NCBI RefSeq assembly: GCF_037126465.1
Contig: NC_088201.1
Span: 190,242,031 to 190,306,030 of the forward strand
Source of the DNA: Ornithodoros turicata
Taxonomy: Eukaryota; Arthropoda; Arachnida; Ixodida; Argasidae
Length of the DNA stretch: 64,000 nt
Reading direction: 5' to 3'
Below, in pieces: positions 43,576-54,159 of this stretch. The position numbers were made by a program, and so were the translations under genes. How positions within the stretch are numbered: the first letter of the stretch is position 1; each line of letters begins with the position of its first letter. Below the pieces are notes generated by a model that was not told where the DNA came from, did no database searches, and saw nothing but the letters and a program-made list of their open reading frames with translations.

Positions 43576-46500
43576 TAGACGTCTTCAGGTGACTTCGAGT
43601 GACTTCAGGTGACTCCAGATGTCTTCAAGTGACTTCAAAAGACTTCAGGTGACTCCAGATGTCTTCATGTGGCTCTAGACGTCTTCAGGTGACTTCGAGT
43701 GACTTCAGGTGACTCCAGATGTCTTCAAGTGACTTCAGGAGACTTCAGGTGACTGTAGACGTGTACCAGTTTCTTCAGCTGACTTGCTACAGACCTTCGT
43801 GTACTTGTACAGCCTTGTTAAATCTCGAAGTTCACTACCGGGAGTTCCTTCTGTTTTTGTTTTTATGGCAGAAAATAGTGAGCCGAACATGGTCTCATGA
43901 CATCGCGTGCTGTTCCCCCTTTTCAAATTTCCTAGCCATATCACGAACCCACTCCGAATCTGCCACAAGTAACTTAGGAGTAGCAACTCACAGTTTAGGC
44001 AGCTACAGTTGTCTTCGCTGCAGAACCTGGGCTCTGGAACTTTGTACGTGCATCATCATCCTTTGATTAATGACGTAACAGTTGCCTCTATGCTATAACA
44101 GTGGGTTCCTTTAACTCAGGTACCATGATCACGGATTCCCCCAAATGACCTACGTTGAGAAGCACTGCTCTAAGCACATGGAACATATAATTCATTTCCC
44201 TGTCAACAAATTTAACAATGTTATTCATTTCTATCTGTGGCAGCATGGTTCCAGTATCAATTGTTTGTGCGAGACTCAGCCTTCAGTGCAGATGAGCTTC
44301 TTTGACATGACTGGTGATGTCTCAGTGGCTACAGAGGACTTCATGTGATTGCTTGTTGCTGCAGACCTCATTAAGTGACATCGAGAAACTATAGACGCCT
44401 TCGTGTGAGATCAGGGGACTCCAGATATCTGCAGGAGGCTTCAGGTGACTCCAGCCGTCTCCAGGTGACTTCAGATGGCTTGACGTGGCCCCAGACGTCT
44501 TCAGTTAACTTCGAGTAACTTCACGTGACTTCAGATGACTCCAGATGTCTTCAAGTGACTTCAGGTGACTCCAGATGTCTTCAAGTGACTTCAAAAGACT
44601 TCAAGTGACTCCAGATGTCTTCATGTGGCTCTAGACGTCTTCAGGTGACTTCGAGTGACTTCAGGTGACTCCAGACGTCTTCAAGTGACTTCAGCTGACT
44701 CCAGATGTCTTCAAGTGACTTCAGGTGACTCCAGATGTCTTCAAGTGACTTCAAAAGACTTCAGGTGACTCCAGATGTCTTCATGTGGCTCTAGACGTCT
44801 TCAGCTGACTTCGAGTGACTTCAGGTGACTCCAGATGTCTTCAAGTGACTTCAGGAGACTTCAGGTGACTGTAGACGTATACCAGTTTCTTCAGCTGACT
44901 TGCTACAGACCTTCGTGTACTTGTACAGCCTTGTTAAATCTCGAAGTTCACTACCGGGAGTTCCTTCTGTTTTTGCTTTTATGGCTGAAAATAGTGAGCC
45001 GAACATGGTCTCATGACATCGCATGCTGTTCCGCCTTTTCAAATTTCCTAGCCATGTCACGAACCCACTCCGAATCTGCCACAAGTAACTTAGGAGTAGC
45101 AACTCACAGTTTAGGCAGCTACAGTTGTCTTCGCTGCAGAACCTGAGCTCTGGAACTTTGTACGTGCATCATTATCCTTTGATTGATGACGTAACAGTTG
45201 CTTCTATGCTATAACAGTGGGTTCCTTTAACTCAGGTACCATGATCACGGATTCCCTCAAATAACCTACTTTGAGAAGCACTGCTCTAAGCACGTGGAAG
45301 ACATAATTGATTTCCCTGTCAACAAATTTAACAATGTTATTCATTTCTATCTGTGGCAGCATGGTTCCAGTATCAATTGTTTATGCGAGACTCAGCCTTC
45401 TGTGCAGATGAGCTTCTTTGACATGACTGGTGATGTCTCAGTGGCTACAGAGTACTTCAAGTGATTTCTCGTTGCTGCAGACCTCATCAAGTGACCTCGA
45501 GAGACTATAGACGCCTTCGTGTGAGATCAGGGGACTCCAGACATCTGCAGGAGGCTTCAGGTGACTTCAGATGGCTTGACGTGGCCCCAGACGTCTTCAG
45601 TTAACTTCGAGTAACTTCACGTGACTTCAGATGACTCAAGATGTCTTCAAGTGACTTCAGGTGACTCCAGATGTCTTCAAGTGACTTCAGGTGACTCCAG
45701 ATGTCTTCAAGTGACTTCAAAAGACTTCAAGTGACTCCAGATGTCTTCATGTGGCTCTAGACGTCTTCAGGTGACTTCGAGTGACTTCAGGTGACTCCAG
45801 ATGTCTTCAAGTGACTTCAGGAGACTGCAGGTGACTATAGACGTGTACCAGTTTCTTCAGCTGACTTGCTACAGACCTTCGTGTACTTGTACAGCCTTGT
45901 TAAATCTCGAAGTTCACTACCGGGAGTTCCTACTGTTTTTGTTTTTATGGCAGAAAATAGTGAGCCGAACATGGTCTCATGACATCGAATGCTGTTCCCC
46001 CTTTTCAAATTTCCTAGTCATGTCACGAACCCACTCCGAATCTGCCACAAGTAACTTAGGAGTAGCAACTCACAGTTTAGGCAGCTACAGTTGTCTTCGC
46101 TGCAGAACCTGAGCTCTGGAACTTTGTACGTGCATCATTATCCTTTGATTAATGACGTAACAGTTGCCTCTATGCTATAACAGTGGGTTCCTTTAACTCA
46201 GGTACCATGATCACGGATTCCCCCAAATGACCTACTTTGAGAAGCACTGCTCTAAGCACATGGAACATATAATTCATTTCCCTGTCAACAAATTTAACAA
46301 TGTTATTCATTTCTATCTGTGGCAGCATGGTTCCAGTATCAATTGTTTGTTCGAGACTCAGCCTTCAGTGCAGATGAGCTTCTTTGACATGACTGGTGAT
46401 GTCTCAGTGGCTACAGAGGACTTCATGTGATTGCTTGTTGCTGCAGACCTCATCAAGTGACCTCGAGAAACTATAGACGCCTTCGTGTGAGATCAGGGGA

Positions 46501-49500
46501 CTCCAGATATCTGCAGGAGGCTTCAGGTGACTCCAGCCGTCTCCAGGTGACTTCAGATGGCTTGACGTGGCCCCAGACGTCTTCAGTTAACTTCGAGTAA
46601 CTTCACGTGACTTCAGATGACTCCAGATGTCTTCAAGTGACTTCAGGTGACTCCAGATGTCTTCAAGTGACTTCAAAAGACTTCAAGTGACTCCAGATGT
46701 CTTCATGTGGCTCTAGACGTCTTCAGGTGACTTCGAGTGACTTCAGGTGACTCCAGACGTCTTCAAGTGACTTCAGCTGACTCCAGATGTCTTCAAGTGA
46801 CTTCAGGTGACTCCAGATGTCTTCAAGTGACTTCAGGTGACTCCAGATGTCTTCAAGTGACTTCAAAAGACTTCAGGTGACTCCAGATGTCTTCATGTGG
46901 CTCTAGACGTCTTCAGCTGACTTCGAGTGACTTCAGGTGACTCCAGATGTCTTCAAGTGACTTCAGGAGACTTCAGGTGACTGTAGACGTATACCAGTTT
47001 CTTCAGCTGACTTGCTACAGACCTTCGTGTACTTGTACAGCCTTGTTAAATCTCGAAGTTCACTACCGGGAGTTCCTTCTGTTTTTGCTTTTATGGCTGA
47101 AAATAGTGAGCCGAACATGGTCTCATGACATCGCATGCTGTTCCCCCTTTTCAAATTTCCTAGCCATCTCACGAACCCACTCCGAATCTGCCACAAGTAA
47201 CTTAGGAGTAGCAACTCACAGTTTAGGCAGCTACAGTTGTCTTCGCTGCAGAACCTGAGCTCTGGAACTTTGTACGTGCATCATTATCCTTTGATTAATG
47301 ACGTAACAGTTGCTTCTATGCTATAACAGTGGGTTCCTTTAACTCAGGTACCATGATCACGGATTCCCTCAAATAACCTACTTTGAGAAGCACTGCTCTA
47401 AGCACGTGGAACACATAATTGATTTCCCTGTCAACAAATTTAACAATGTTATTCATTTCTATCTGTGGCAGCATGGTTCCAGTATCAATTGTTTATGCGA
47501 GACTCAGCCTTCTGTGCAGGTGAGCTTCTTTGACAAGACTGGTGATGTCTCAGTGGCTACAGAGTACTTCATGTGATTTCTTGTTGCTGCAGACCTCATC
47601 AAGTGACCTCGAGAGACTATAGACGCCTTCGTGTGAGATCAGGGGACTCCAGACATCTGCAGGAGGGTTCAGGTGACTCCAGACGTCTCCAGGTGACTTC
47701 AGATGGCTTGACATGGCCCCAGACGTCTTCAGTTAACTTCGAGTAACTTCACGTGACTTCAGATGACTCCAGATGTCTTCAAGTGACTTCAGGTGACTCC
47801 AGATGTCTTCAAGTGACTTCAAAAGACTTCAAGTGACTCCAGATGTCTTCATGTGGCTCTAGACGTCTTCAGGTGACTTCGAGTAACTTCAGGTGACTTC
47901 GAGTGACTTCAGGTGACTCCAGATGTCTTCAAGTGACTTCAGATGACTCCAGATGTCTTCAAGTGACTTCAGGTGACTCCAGATGTCTTCGAGTGATTTC
48001 AGGTGACTCCAGATGTCTTCAAGTGACTTCAGGTGACTCCAGATGTCTTCATGTGGCTCAAGACGTCTTCAGCTGACTTCGAGTGACTTCAGGTGACTCC
48101 AGATGTCTTCAAGTGACTTCAGGAGACTTCAGGTGACTGTAGACGTGTACCAGTTTCTTCAGCTGACTAGCTACAGACCTTCGTGTACTTGTACAGCCTT
48201 GTTAAATCTCGAAGTTCACTACCGGGAGTTCCTTCTGCTTTTGTTTTTATGGCAGAAAATAGTGAGCCGAACATGGTCTCATGACATCGCATGCTGTTCC
48301 CCCTTTTCAAATTTTCTAGCCATATCACGAATCCACTCCGAATCTGCCACAAGTAACTTAGGAGTATCAACTCACAGTTTAGGCAGCTACAGTTGTCTTT
48401 GCTGCAGAACCTGAGCTCTGGAAGTTTGTACGTGCATCATTATCCTTTGATTATGACGTAACAGTTGCCTCTATGCTATAACAGTGGGTTCCTTTAGCTC
48501 AGGTACCATGATCACGGATTCCCCCAAATAACCTACTTTGAGAAGCACTGCTCTAAGCACATGGAACATATAATTGATTTCCCTGTCAAAATATTTAACA
48601 ATGTTATTCATTTCTATCTGTGGCAGCATGGTTCCAGTATCAATTGTTTATGCGAGACTCAGCCTTCTGTGCAGGTGAGCTTCTTTGACATGACTGGTGA
48701 TGTCTCAGTGGCTACAGAGTACTTCATGTGATTTCTTGTTGCTGCAGACCTCATCAAGTGACCTCGAGAGACTATAGACGCCTTCGTGTGAGATCAGGGG
48801 ACTCCAGACATTTGCAGGAGGCTTCAGGTGACTCCAGACGTCTCCAGGTGACTTCAGATGGCTTGACATGGCCCCAGACGTCTTCAGTTAACTTCGAGTA
48901 ACTTCACGTGACTTCAGATGACTCCAGATGTCTTCAAGTGACTTCAGGTGACTCCAGATGTCTTCAAGTGACTTCAGGTGACTCCAGATGTCTTCAAGTG
49001 ACTTCAAAAGACTTCAAGTGACTCCAGATGTCTTCACGTGGCTCTAGACGTCTTCAGGTGACTTCGAGTGACTTCAGGTGAGTTCGAGTGACTTCAGGTG
49101 ACTCCAGATGTCTTCAAGTGACTTCAGATGACTCCAGATGTCTTCAAGTGACTTCAGGTGACTCCAGATGTCTTCAAGTGATTTCAGGTGACTCCAGATG
49201 TCTTCAAGTGACTTCAGGTGACTCCAGATGTCTTCAAGTGACTTCAAAAGACTTAAGGTGACTCCAGATGTCTTCATGTGGCTCTAGACGTCTTCAGCTG
49301 ACTTCGAGTGACTTCAGGTGACTCCAGATGTCTTCAAGTGACTTCAGGAGACTTCAGGTGACTGTAGACGTGTACCAGTTTCTTCAGCTGACTTGCTACA
49401 GACCTTCGTGTACTTGTACAGCCTTGTTAAATCTCGAAGTTCACTACCGGGAGTTCCTTCTGCTTTTGTTTTCATGGCAGAAAATAGTGAGCCGAACATG

Positions 49501-50782
49501 GTCTCATGACATCGCATGCTGTTCCCCCTTTTCAAATTTCCTAGCCATATCACGAACCCACTCCGAATCTGCCACAAGTAACTTAGGAGTATCAACTCAC
49601 AGTTTAGGCAGCTACAGTTGTCTTCGCTGCAGAACCTGAGCTCTGGAAGTTTGTACGTGCATCACTATCCTTGGATTAATGACGTAACAGTTGCCTCTAT
49701 GATATAACAGTGGGTTCCTTTAACTCAGGTACCATGATCACGGATTCCCCCAAATGACCTACTTTGAGAAGCACTGCTCTAAGCACATGGAACATATAAT
49801 TCATTTCCCTGTCAACAAATTTAACAATGTTATTCATTTCTATCTGTGGCAGCATGGTTCCAGTATCAATTGTTTGTGCGAGACTAAGCCTTCAGTGCAG
49901 ATGAGCTTCTTTGACATGACTGGTGATGTCTCAGTGGCTACAGAGGACTTCACGTGATTTCTTGTTGCTGCAGACCTCATCAAGTGACCTCGAGAGACTA
50001 TAGACGCCTTCGTGTGAGATCAGTGGACTCCAGATATCTGCAGGAGGCTTCAGGTGACTCCAGCCCTCTCCAGGTGACTTCAGATGGCTTGACGTGGCCC
50101 CAGACGTCTTCAGTTAACTTCGAGTAACTTCACGTGACTTCAGATGACTCCAGATGTCTTCAAGTGACTTCAGGTGACTCCAGATGTCTTCAAGTGACTT
50201 CAAAAGACTTCAAGTGACTCCAGATGTCTTCATGTGGCTCTAGACGTCTTCAGCTGACTTCGAGTGACTTCAGGTGACTCCAAATGTCTTCAAGTGACTT
50301 CAGGAGACTTCAGTTGACTGTGGACGTGTACCAGTTTCTTCAGCTGACTTGCTACAGACCTTCGTGTACTTGTACAGCCTTGTTAAATCTCGAAGTTCAC
50401 TACCGGGAGTTCCTTCTGTTTTTGCTTTTATGGCTGAAAATAGTGAGCCGAACATGGTCTCATTACATCGCATGCTGTTCCCCCTTTTCAAATTTCCTAG
50501 CCATGTCACGAACCCACTCCGAATCTGCCACAAGTAACTTAGGAGTAGCAACTCACAGTTTAGGCAGCTACAGTTGTCTTCGCTGTAGAACCTGAGCTCT
50601 GGAACTTTGTACGTGCATTACTATCCTTGGATTAATGACGTAACAGTTGCCTCTATGCTATAACAGTGGGTTCCTTTAACTCAGGTACAGGTAAAAGAAA
50701 CAAAGAGAGAGACAGGACTCCACCACTTTGCCTCTCATATGTTTGAAATAGGGCGTCGACGAACGTTGAAAATTTAGGACAT

Positions 50783-50827
50783 ATGCTCTGGTCTCCCTTC
50801 AAATCCGCGTATTGATCTTTCGCCTTT
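50783..50827 (+). pseudogene. U5 snRNA 5' fragment, interrupted in loop I
   Basis: The fragment starts ATGCTCTGGTCTCCC, the 5' strand of U5 stem I, and runs to TTTCGCCTTT in loop I, where homology stops and GGGCCAGG begins. It keeps the upstream conserved block and the TTGAAATAGGG region of the U5 unit. The break point lies within about 2 bp of the LINE junctions at 56630 and 62357. Confidence 0.85.
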
Positions 50828-51005
50828 GGGCCAGGATCTTTCGCGGTGGAGGGAGGCGAAAGGGAGCCGGTCCTTCGTATTTGGAGAAGGGCCCCTTGAT
50901 AACGCGGTCCACCCCTGGGTGGGCCGTGTCTTTGAACGCGCGGCCAATAACAAGGTCGTCGGGGCAGTACCGCTTGCGGTGCTGTTCCGGGAAGATCTTT
51001 TCCTG
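50828..51005. other. Unidentified GC-rich insert in a U5 loop I
   Basis: About 180 bp separates two U5 pieces. It opens with a U5-like scrap (GATCTTTCGC joined directly to GGTGGAGGG, skipping the loop), then AGGCGAAAG, which is the reverse complement of CTTTCGCCT. Together these could fold as a hairpin. The rest has no relative elsewhere in the window. Two frames are open across it, which is expected in a short GC-rich piece. It could be the end of another LINE family, a processed RNA fragment, or filler DNA from repair. I do not recognise it. Confidence 0.6.
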
Positions 51006-51157
51006 ATCTTTCGCCTTTTACTAAAGATTTTACTAAAGTACTGGCGTCTATACGCGCGTATTGATCTTTCGCCTTTTACTAAAGATCACCGTGGAGGGGG
51101 ACAGCACAATGAGCTTCTAGACAATTTTTGATAGGCCTAACCCGTTTGGGGAAGGCT
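51006..51157 (+). pseudogene. Scrambled loop I copies and U5 3' fragment
   Basis: A copy of TGATCTTTCGCCTTTTACTA runs into AAGATTTTACTAAAG, so part of loop I and its 3' arm is duplicated. After TACTGGCGTCTATAC the U5 sequence resumes at GCGTATTGATC (about 51055). It runs through loop I, the 3' arm of stem I, the Sm site and the 3' hairpin to about 51157. The first ~28 nt of U5 are missing, so it cannot be transcribed as a normal U5 from its own promoter. Confidence 0.8.
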
Positions 51158-51338
51158 ACATCATTCAATTCAAAGAGAAAACATGCGTTCAGGTCGGACG
51201 TGTCCTGACCAGCCACACCCCCAGCCCAAAACAGATAAAACAAATAGAGGAAAAGAAACAAAGAGAGACAGGACTCCACCACTTTGCCTCTCATATGTTT
51301 TAAATAGGGCGTCGACGAACGTGGAAAATTCAGGACAT

Positions 51339-51366
51339 ATGCTCTGGTCTCCCTTCAACTCCGCGT
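51339..51366 (+). pseudogene. U5 snRNA 5' fragment cut by LINE 1
   Basis: U5 begins at ATGCTCTGGTC and breaks after CTCCGCGT. Its upstream spacer keeps the conserved CCACCACTTTGCCTCTCATATGTTTTAAATAGGG block, so the promoter region is present. The next base starts LINE 1. U5 resumes at the far end of LINE 1 (56380) with TTTACTAAAG, so about 16 bp of U5 (ATTGATCTTTCGCCTT) are missing at this insertion. Confidence 0.8.
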
Positions 51367-51441
51367 CTGCCGGTTTTGAAGGTCGATACGAGTTTCTTCT
51401 TCTGCGAAGTATTCAACTACGTCGTTACGCCAGGCCCGAGG

Positions 51442-52707
51442 ATGGGTGCCGCAGGGTACCCTAGGGACTTGGCCAACCAGTTACGTCAAGATTTGACGTT
51501 TAGCGTTTACAGATCGTCTGATGTGCGGATCAAGCACGTCTTGGAGGCCACAGTTTCTGCTGTGACCCTGAAGAACCTGCGGGGCGTCCGTCCTGCCGGA
51601 AGTGGTCGCTTCTACATGACGCTGCGGACGATGGCTGCTGTGGAAACGTTGCGTGCTCTGGGAGCCCTTACGCTCGCCGGAAAGACCTACCCGGTGGTGT
51701 CCCTGGGGTCAACGACCAAGGTAGTGACAGTACTGAACCTGCCCATCGAGCTGCTGGAGGATGACGTCATCCGGACCTTCACGAGGTATGGTCGCGTCCT
51801 CAAGGTACACAACGAGACGTACCGTGAGTATCCCACGGTAGAGACGGGGGCACGGAAGGTGCTCATGGAAGTGACCAGCGAGGTGCCGAACTTTGTCACT
51901 ATCCGGGGTTTTGAAGCCACGTGTTTGTACTCCGGCATGAGAAAGCTGTGTCGCCGCTGTGGGCACCAGGGCCACTTTGCCGCCGAGTGTGATACACCCC
52001 GATGCAAGAGGTGCGGGAGTTACGGACATGAGGCAACAAGCTGTGACGAAAAGTGCAAAAAGTGTGGCGGGGAGCACTGGACCAGCCGTTGTCGAATGGC
52101 TACCTACGCGAGCGTCGCCCACGACGTTAACATGAGCGACGTTGGGGAGGGCGGCGGTGACGGAGAAGAGGAGGGACGGCTTGCGAACTTTGTCGTCGAA
52201 GAGGATACGACACGAAGTGAAGCCGAAGGTGCACGTCAGCTACCTGATGAAGTCGTACCCCAAGACGCCTCGAGTGAGGAACAAGTCAGTGTGACGGCTC
52301 CTGCCATTGCAGAGCCGGTGGACGGAGTACAGGACCCTACACCTGATCCGGAAGAACGACAGGAGAACCCTGTTATTGAGGACCCTGCTGCCCCGGTTAT
52401 GAAAGACCAGGCAGAAGAAGTCTTGGAAGAACCCGACCACCTCCAAAGAAGCCAAGGCTCCGACCTTCGCTCGTCATTGAGGAGGAAGTCGCCAAGGACT
52501 CCACGGCGAAGACAGGCGGTACGCTTGCTCAGGCTATGGAAATCGTTAACCAGACTGCGAAACGACCCCATTCATCAAGTACGTCCCAAGATTCTCTGCC
52601 GGCCCCTGGCTCCCATCATCTCCCAGGACGACCTAGTGCGGTTGGACGTCTTACCGGTCACGACGTGGAACGGAAGAAGCCGAAGGCAGACCCCTAGGTG
52701 CGGTTAA
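51442..52707 (+). CDS. LINE 1 ORF1: RNA-binding protein with three zinc knuckles
   Basis: Predicted nucleic-acid-binding protein of 421 aa that would package element RNA into a ribonucleoprotein. I chose the ATG at 51442, the first in frame; upstream codons reach back to the U5 junction but hold no ATG. Residues about 93-165 look like an RRM (VTVLNLP as strand 1, GRVLKV as strand 2). Three knuckles follow: C170-C173-H178-C183, C188-C191-H196-C201 and C205-C208-H212-C217. The third has the shorter C-x2-C-x3-H-x4-C spacing. Residues about 225-345 are acidic and rich in E, D and P; the C-terminus is basic. ORF2 starts 21 bp downstream in the same frame family, suggesting termination-reinitiation. 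The frame is open throughout. Its relative at 62488 has the same layout but is only distantly similar. Confidence 0.88.
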   Translation: MGAAGYPRDLANQLRQDLTFSVYRSSDVRIKHVLEATVSAVTLKNLRGVRPAGSGRFYMTLRTMAAVETLRALGALTLAGKTYPVVSLGSTTKVVTVLNLPIELLEDDVIRTFTRYGRVLKVHNETYREYPTVETGARKVLMEVTSEVPNFVTIRGFEATCLYSGMRKLCRRCGHQGHFAAECDTPRCKRCGSYGHEATSCDEKCKKCGGEHWTSRCRMATYASVAHDVNMSDVGEGGGDGEEEGRLANFVVEEDTTRSEAEGARQLPDEVVPQDASSEEQVSVTAPAIAEPVDGVQDPTPDPEERQENPVIEDPAAPVMKDQAEEVLEEPDHLQRSQGSDLRSSLRRKSPRTPRRRQAVRLLRLWKSLTRLRNDPIHQVRPKILCRPLAPIISQDDLVRLDVLPVTTWNGRSRRQTPRCG

Positions 52708-53136
52708 TTTCCCTCCCTGCACACCTTTATGAAGATTTCAACGCTAAACGTTCGCGGTATTCGCCAGCATCGCAAGCAGAGAATGCTGGGATCATTATTG
52801 CAAGCATTAGAAGTCGGCGTGGCGTTTCTTCAAGAAACACACTTTGGGAGCATGAGAGAGGCTAAGGCCTTCGAAGAAAGAATTTCTGTGAGGGGCTTCT
52901 ATAGTTTCGGAACGAGCAGATCTTGTGGCGTGGCAATTTTATTGTCATCTCGTTTTCAAGGCACAGTTGTAAAACATTCTTTCGACGTTCAAGGAAGGAT
53001 TGTCACTGTAGACTTGTCGCTCCAAGGTCTGCTTTATCGTCTGGCATCTGTTTACGCTCCCACGGATTATCAAGAACGCAACTTTTTCTTCCGTACCGTC
53101 GACCCTTATCTGCTTGGAAGAAATAAATTTGATTGT

Positions 53137-53147
53137 CGGGGGGGGGG
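53137..53147 (+). other. Frameshift at a G10 run in LINE 1 ORF2
   Basis: The endonuclease reading frame changes here, one codon before GDFNC. The run of ten G is a classic place for polymerase slippage or for miscalled length. Everything downstream aligns with the relative in LINE 2, so the lesion is local. Confidence 0.8.
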
Positions 53148-54153
53148 ATTTTAACTGCGTCTTGGATGACGCAGCGGACAGAATTGGAGGTACGGTTCGG
53201 AACCAGCCTTGGAAGGCAAAAGAATTGCGACGCTTGGTTAACGCGTGCGACTTTTGTGACGCCTGGACACATTTGCACGGAAGCACACAAGGCTTTACTT
53301 TTTCTGCGGGTCAGCGTCAGGCACGATTGGACCGCTTTTATGTTTCAAAGTCATCCACCCAGACAATTACTGATTGCGTCGTAATCCAAGTAGGAACATC
53401 GGCAGAATTCTTTTCGGACCACAAGGCCGTGGTTCTCACAACAGGGGATCCAGCTGGTTTCGGCCCTCAACCGTCTCCGTGGCGACTCAACATATCACTG
53501 CTGGAGCGTCAAGAGGTTGTGGACGATGTTCGCCGCTACTTGGTGCAACGAGTGGGCGAACAGGAAAGGCCGCCTGACTGGTGGGACTCGGTGAAAGCCG
53601 GAACGAAGGACATCTTCCGAAAGTGGGGAAAAAAGCTGGCTGCTGACCACCGGCTGGAAATTCGGTTACCGCAGGTGGGACTTCGGGGCCTCTTGGAGGA
53701 AGGCTTGACTACAGAGGACGAGAAAGCGGCCTACAAAGAACTTCAAGATGAGCTGTCAGGACTGCTTGCGCGAAGATCACAAGGTTGGACTCCGTCTGCT
53801 CCGTCTACACGACGCTCAGGATTTTCACCAACACCACGGAGGTTCCTTACTGAGTTTCAGCGTTGTCCGGCAGTTCGGCTCGACGTACTCGTGCAGACAG
53901 ATGGCACAAGGGTCCACAGCATTGAAGACCTTGTACACACGTGCAAGACGTATTATGAGGACCTTTACCGAAAGCAAGACGTTGACCCGGACGTGTGGCA
54001 GCAGTTGTGCCAGGATTTTTCATCGCTCTCTCCAGATCAGGCGGCGGACCTGGATTTTGACGTTACTGTTGGCGACCTCCTTCAAGCAGCGAAAGCCATG
54101 CCAAAGGGGAAGACTCCTGGATCCGATGGCCTGCCAGTAGAGTTCTATTTGCA

Positions 54154-54159
54154 TTTTTT
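54154..54159 (+). other. Frameshift at a T6 run in LINE 1 ORF2
   Basis: The frame ending in GLPVEFYLHF continues one base later as WDVLGVALCEVFRDSLERG, matching the LINE 2 stretch FWRELALPLTTVFRLCLREG. One extra T accounts for it. Confidence 0.75.

Larger units (their letters stand above)
1..50688. repeat. Composite satellite array of ~0.9-1.25 kb monomers
   Basis: The stretch is a head-to-tail array. Taking the motif CAGCTGACTTGCTACAG as anchor (with small variants), monomers start at about 852, 1828, 2945, 3871, 4757, 5901, 7077, 8033, 9009, 10125, 11048, 12115, 13120, 14047, 15002, 15978, 17095, 18021, 18907, 20051, 21227, 22183, 23159, 24276, 25202, 26088, 27232, 28408, 29494, 30470, 31615, 32765, 33911, 35065, 36188, 37143, 38319, 39435, 40401, 41576, 42510, 43776, 44892, 45858, 47004, 48160, 49385 and 50341. 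Each monomer is a conserved core of roughly 650 bp followed by a minisatellite of variable copy number. Short open frames recur on both strands of the core, but none looks like a gene. The array stops abruptly at about 50688 inside a monomer. I see no transposon ends, tRNA or rRNA genes in it. I do not recognise the satellite family. Confidence 0.95.
29051..50688. repeat. Mosaic satellite monomers without one fixed higher-order unit
   Basis: From here monomers range from 934 to 1266 bp and share variants in a shuffled way. One type marked by TTTTGCTTTTATGGCTG appears at 39435, 44892, 47004 and 50341. Another marked by GACTAAGCCTTCAGTGC and AAGTAACGTCGAGAGATTATAG appears at 33911, 35065 and 41576. 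The monomers starting at 38319 and 43776 differ in their first half but share the rare tail TGACATCGAGAAACTATAG. This suggests exchange between monomers at internal points. Confidence 0.8.
50689..51366 (+). repeat. Rearranged U5 repeat units at the satellite boundary
   Basis: The satellite ends in CTCAGGTAC and is followed at about 50692 by the spacer and promoter part of a U5 repeat unit (AAGAAACAAAGAGAG, then CAGGACTCCACCACTTTGCC). This unit and the next are more diverged from the homogeneous array at 60-62 kb than those units are from each other. The first U5 copy is interrupted in loop I at 50827. Between 50828 and about 51054 lies a GC-rich insert and scrambled U5 pieces. A second unit, lacking the U5 5' end, follows at about 51055. 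A third U5 copy is cut off at 51366 by LINE 1. Confidence 0.8.

Noticed and set aside
49074..49277. Minus-strand repetitive peptide (repeated SLEDIWSHLK)
   Set aside because: It is the translation of the 30-bp minisatellite phrase, whose length is a multiple of three, so any open frame repeats automatically.
825..50595. Recurring open frames of about 60-119 codons on both strands of the satellite core, one of them with a very regular 67-codon product
   Set aside because: They overlap on opposite strands, are present only where a core copy lacks indels, and in the 67-codon case depend on a single ATG/ATA variant. The products have no recognisable domain, and there is no sign of codon-level constraint. 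High copy identity explains them.
1..50688. CRISPR-like array of repeats and spacers
   Set aside because: The 10- and 30-bp repeats are contiguous and degenerate with no unique spacers, and the genome is eukaryotic.
50812..51131. Two overlapping open frames across the GC-rich insert and adjoining U5 unit as a protein gene
   Set aside because: They run through U5 RNA and spacer sequence, have no recognisable domain, and GC-rich DNA of this length often lacks stops.
51183..51464. 93-codon frame over the U5 spacer before LINE 1 ORF1 (and a 65-codon relative at 59990)
   Set aside because: It reads across U5 spacer, promoter block, U5 5' end and the LINE leader; it is a by-product of the repeat.
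51687..52571. Long minus-strand frames opposite LINE 1 ORF1 (106, 137 and 111 codons)
   Set aside because: Antisense shadows of a coding region with clear zinc knuckles on the + strand; compositions are unlike real proteins.
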